A stretch of 64,000 nt of DNA, from contig NC_054746.1 of the NCBI RefSeq assembly GCF_018143015.1, forward strand, positions 21,466,464 through 21,530,463. The letters run 5' to 3'. The notes below the pieces were generated by a model, which was given only the letters and a program-made list of their open reading frames with translations, was not told where the DNA came from and ran no database searches. The stretch is from Lytechinus variegatus (taxonomy: Eukaryota > Echinodermata > Echinoidea > Temnopleuroida > Toxopneustidae). Positions 60,813-64,000 of the stretch are shown here, piece after piece (within the stretch, counting starts at the first letter, position 1; every line of letters begins with the position of its first letter). The translations under genes were made by a program, and so were the position numbers.

Positions 60813-62130
60813 TATTTCAGAATTCAAAGAAGGGCAATTAAAAAAATTAACATTTTAAAAACATTGTTTTGTTCCCAACAACCGCCATGATCCTTACTTT
60901 ACCTCATAAGTTGCCCTTGGGCCAAGTCATGATCATTTGAGAGCACTAAAGTGAGAACTAGAAAAAAATAATTCAAGGAAGCTCCTACAGGCTGTATATA
61001 AAGAATGTTTTAACTAAGTTATAGAAAGTACATGTCCACAATATATGGAATTGTCCACAAACCTGCACTTGATAATGACATGCTAGACATAGGCGGATCC
61101 AGCTTTGGCGAAAGGGGGGGGGCGCACTGCCGAGCCGCGCCTATATTTTTGCACTTCTCACCGGCGCCATAAAAGAAAATGTTGAAAAAGGGGTAAAGTC
61201 TGACCCTGTCAAAATGTAGGATTTCCATTCATGCCATATGACCACATGCAGACGATATTTCCAGGAGAGCCTAGACTTGCTTGTCAGTCCTTGTTAATTC
61301 ATTAAAAAAAAACAAAAAATGTAATAAATGAAATCAATTTTGGCCTGGATCAAAACTGTAACTAATTACTTTCTGGTATAATTTAATAAAAAGTGATAAC
61401 AATGGATGATCATGAGAATATTGATAATTGCTAACATATTCACTCGTTCGAGTTGAGGGAATGAGTGGGGGTGTCATATGTCACCTTTTAGGGGTTTCCG
61501 CGGGGGTGATCCCTTTCAGTTTTCTTAGATACCAAAACTAATTCTTTGTGACTTTATCACGCTTATGCCTTTCTCCGTCTCTCACTTTCCCCCACCCCCT
61601 CTTTTTTTAAATTTATTTCTTCTCCCCTGTCCCCCTTGCTTCCAAACACAGTTCCATCTTTTTTTTTCAATATATAACGGGGCCTCAATCTTCCTCTCTT
61701 CATCCATTGTTAACTTTACTTTCCATCTCTTTCAAATTATGAAAGTTCCCTGATCAATATTTCTACATGTCGCTTCTCTCAAAAATATAAAATCAAGAAA
61801 AAATTCCAGCTAAAAACAAACTTTCTAAGTGATCCAATTGAAAAGAAGGAAGAATCGGATGCGAGGGAAGAATAGAAGGAAGTATGCATCAAGGCCCAGC
61901 ACGAAAATAAAAGGATCCTTTTATTTCCGTGAGGCGCATGCAGGAAAGGGGCACTTAGTTCCTTGCATATATATCCTGCCGTTGAGGGATCATCAACCAC
62001 CTGCCGATCTCATATCTCAACAAATATTTCAGTCGGAAGTAAAAGGTAAAGTTTAACATTTTATCCTAATTTCTTATTTATCTACCTTTATTTCAATTAG
62101 TTTTAGGTTCTATGATTTAAGTATATGGCC
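60813..62130. other. Intergenic DNA upstream of SETD3
   Basis: No gene recognised. A fragment at about 61090-61140 (GGCGGATCCAG followed by a G run) resembles a transposon end but has no partner in the window. The rest is AT-rich. Confidence 0.35.
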
Positions 62131-62179
62131 GATGTATTGCTTTAGCTGGTTCTTAGGCCTGGCCCCGGGTCATATCTTT

Positions 62180-62453
62180 GAGCCGAATCTGAGAGTGAGA
62201 GAACTGGGCACTGGCTGTCTGTTGTCGACTTTCGTGCTGCTGCTGCGCTGCACCGCACCGGGCCGAGCCTGGGCTGGGCCGGGAGGCCAGGGAAGCCGAC
62301 ACGCCTCCCTGAGACTGAGTTGCGGCCCTAAACTGCAGCCGTCGCTTGAAAAGGCTGTGAAGCAGATTGAAAACGGATTAGAATTTTGAAAGCGATTTGT
62401 CGACTATAATGTATGTTACGTTGCCCAGCGTTTGGTTCAAACTTCAACTAACG
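62180..62453 (+). promoter_or_regulatory. SETD3: Candidate SETD3 promoter / first non-coding exon
   Basis: A local GC- and CpG-rich island (around 62230-62360) in otherwise AT-rich DNA ends with CTAACGT followed by GTAAGT, a strong splice donor at 62454. An acceptor lies at 63530 or 63540, a few bases before the SETD3 ATG. A spliced 5' UTR is therefore likely, but no transcript evidence is available here. Confidence 0.4.
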
Positions 62454-63540
62454 TGTAAGTTCCATCATCATCATGTCCAGCGGCGTATGTACCGTACACG
62501 CGCATGATGTACAGATGGAGGGGGGAGGGTGCTTGGCCCTCCAAAAATATTTCACGATCAAGAAGAAAAAAGAGAAAAGAAATGATAGAAAGGAGAAATA
62601 TGTTTTGTTATGTTATGCCAAAATCTAAATCTATCACAAAATTTGATTTTTGTAATGAAAATTTTGAAATTTTTGCTCGTTCACTTAACTTAAAGTTATA
62701 CCTCAATCGCAACGTTTTAAAAATTTTGACTGATACGCTAATTCTAGCCCCCTCAAAATTTTTGACTAAATTCCATTTTCAGAAGTAGTTCACTATTGCC
62801 ATGCATGCCACTGGCACTGGTCTACAAAAAGAAAATAGCCAGAGACTGCCAACTTAGCATTAGGCGCGCAGCGCGCAGGCGGAGTCTAACTTATTTGTAC
62901 CAAACGCTTGCAATGTGGAAAATGATTACATACATTTGCAACATCCTTCCAATGGAAATACGAGTTGGAAGATAATGAAAAATGTCAAAAGTGCATTTTA
63001 ATTAACATTTTTATTTCCTCAAAATTTGTGCATGCTTAAAACGCTGATTGGTAATTATGTTGAATTTCAAACAAATGGGAACTTTTGAAGACATTTATGG
63101 GAATTTTGAAGAGTTAAACATGCAACAGTACATGCCCCTTGATGGCAATGTATTCTTGAATTGTTAATTAAGTAAACGAGAAAATTTTAGAAGTATTTCA
63201 ATGTCACAAGTGCTGCTTTATTGCATTGCATATTGCAGGTGGAGCACCTAGTGCCATTGCGCTTGTTAAAGGGTTAATATAAAGATATCCATATACAAGA
63301 ATACCTACAAAATGCATGCACAATACATGAGAATAACCTTGGAACAAATTGCTCCTTTCAAGAAATATACAATAATTTGATTAGTAAGGGAAAGCGGGTA
63401 AGTTTAAGGGAAAATTTGAAGGTAAAAATACTGGAAGCCGGACGGATGGCATTCCAAATATTTTAGACTGCTTATTATGTGAAATTGTGAATTAAAAAAA
63501 ACATATACTCTGTTCCCTCATGTCTTTAGGTTTTCTCCAG
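62454..63540 (+). other. Putative SETD3 5' UTR intron
   Basis: AT-rich with no recognised element. The plus-strand frame at 62504-62788 is basic and low-complexity and is not supported as a gene. Confidence 0.35.
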
Positions 63541-63554
63541 GGTACAGAAGCAAG

Positions 63555-64000
63555 ATGGGACGAAAAAGTAAGCGAAAAACTAATCCTGGTCCAGATGAAG
63601 TGTCTAAAGCGGATAGGAGAGAACTGATTAAACTGTGTGGACAAGTTATCGACCGTAAGTAGTGCACCAATAATGGGTTTTTAATGTTGAATCATCAGCT
63701 AATCTAATACAGTAATAGAAAACATAGAGTTCATTATTTAAATATAATATTTCACGAAGTGATAAGAGGAAAGTGATGTATGCAATCATGTTGCTGTAAT
63801 CAGATTTACTTTATTATATGTCCCTTCATTTGCATAATCTGAGGATACACTATTTCTCAATTTTCTTATACACTCTTTCTTTGGAAAAAAAATTCCCTAT
63901 TTTCCTTACAGTGGCTGCCACTCCAATCCCACCAACTACTGGTGAACAATGGGAAGAATTCCTACAGATCCATAACGTGATTGAAAAGATACGCAAAAGA
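63555..64000 (+). CDS. SETD3: SETD3, actin-histidine N-methyltransferase (first two coding exons)
   Basis: Exon 63555-63654 begins ATG with MGRKSKRKTNPGP. The donor GTAAGT is at 63655, and the next exon runs from 63912 to the window edge; they join in frame through a split Leu codon. The 63 residues end GEQWEEFLQIHNVIEKIRKR, matching human SETD3 (GKEWEEYVQIRTLVEKIRKK) and its MGKKS start. The SET and Rubisco-LSMT domains lie beyond the window. Family role: methylation of actin His73, which stabilises filaments, in the cytoplasm. The basic N-terminus is usual for the family. Confidence 0.92.

Noticed and set aside
62132-62389. 85-residue GC-rich plus-strand frame as a separate gene
   Set aside because: It coincides with the CpG-rich candidate first exon of SETD3 and has no domain or coding signature.

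Overview
This is an AT-rich, intron- and transposon-rich animal nuclear window. The genes are split by long introns with GT-AG borders. The filler is dominated by fold-back MITEs, TTAA- and 8-bp-target-site elements, tRNA-derived SINEs and a DIRS-type tyrosine-recombinase retroelement. Together with a single-exon Ig-like receptor of a kind I associate with echinoids, this suggests an echinoderm, most likely a sea urchin. That assignment is inference.

Five host genes are supported. (1) The 3' half of ZFYVE21 (+, exons between 718 and 11714): end of the FYVE zinc finger and the PH-like domain. (2) A single-exon type I membrane protein with Ig-like extracellular domains (+, 28565-29596). (3) DDX28, the mitochondrial DEAD-box helicase of the large mitoribosomal subunit (-, 12 exons from 49944 down to 36847; the last short C-terminal exon was not found). 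(4) COX7A2L/SCAF1, the respiratory supercomplex factor (+, three exons, 55675-57455). (5) The first two coding exons of SETD3, the actin-histidine methyltransferase (+, 63555 to the window end). DDX28 and COX7A2L are divergent and both serve mitochondria, but about 5.7 kb of nested repeats separates them, so a shared promoter is not evident.

Repeats by region. ZFYVE21 intron 1.4-8.1 kb holds a ~4.6-kb element with ~590-bp inverted ends (itself hit by a palindromic MITE) and a mariner-like MITE. The 12-23 kb stretch is mostly non-coding, with a SINE, a TTAA element and a possible orphan exon. 23.55-28.18 kb is another element with ~590-bp inverted arms. 31.6-36.6 kb has three short-TIR elements and a LINE tail. 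DDX28 intron 8 carries the DIRS fossil (40.26-44.41 kb) and a MITE split by a TTAA element. Between DDX28 and COX7A2L sits a three-level nest: a TTAA fold-back element containing a 3.2-kb element with an 8-bp target duplication, which contains an 11-copy 157-bp satellite and a 167-bp palindrome sharing its core sequence. Between COX7A2L and SETD3 lies a 1.75-kb hAT element whose interior hairpin carries a tRNA-Glu-like cloverleaf with anticodon UCA in its loop and a second TTAA element in one arm.

The most rewarding items for follow-up are the satellite/palindrome nest, the UCA tRNA-like gene in a transposon hairpin, the clustered GTCCGTCCGTGAT motifs, the complementary purine/pyrimidine tracts flanking DDX28 exon 6, and the Ig receptor with non-canonical cysteines.
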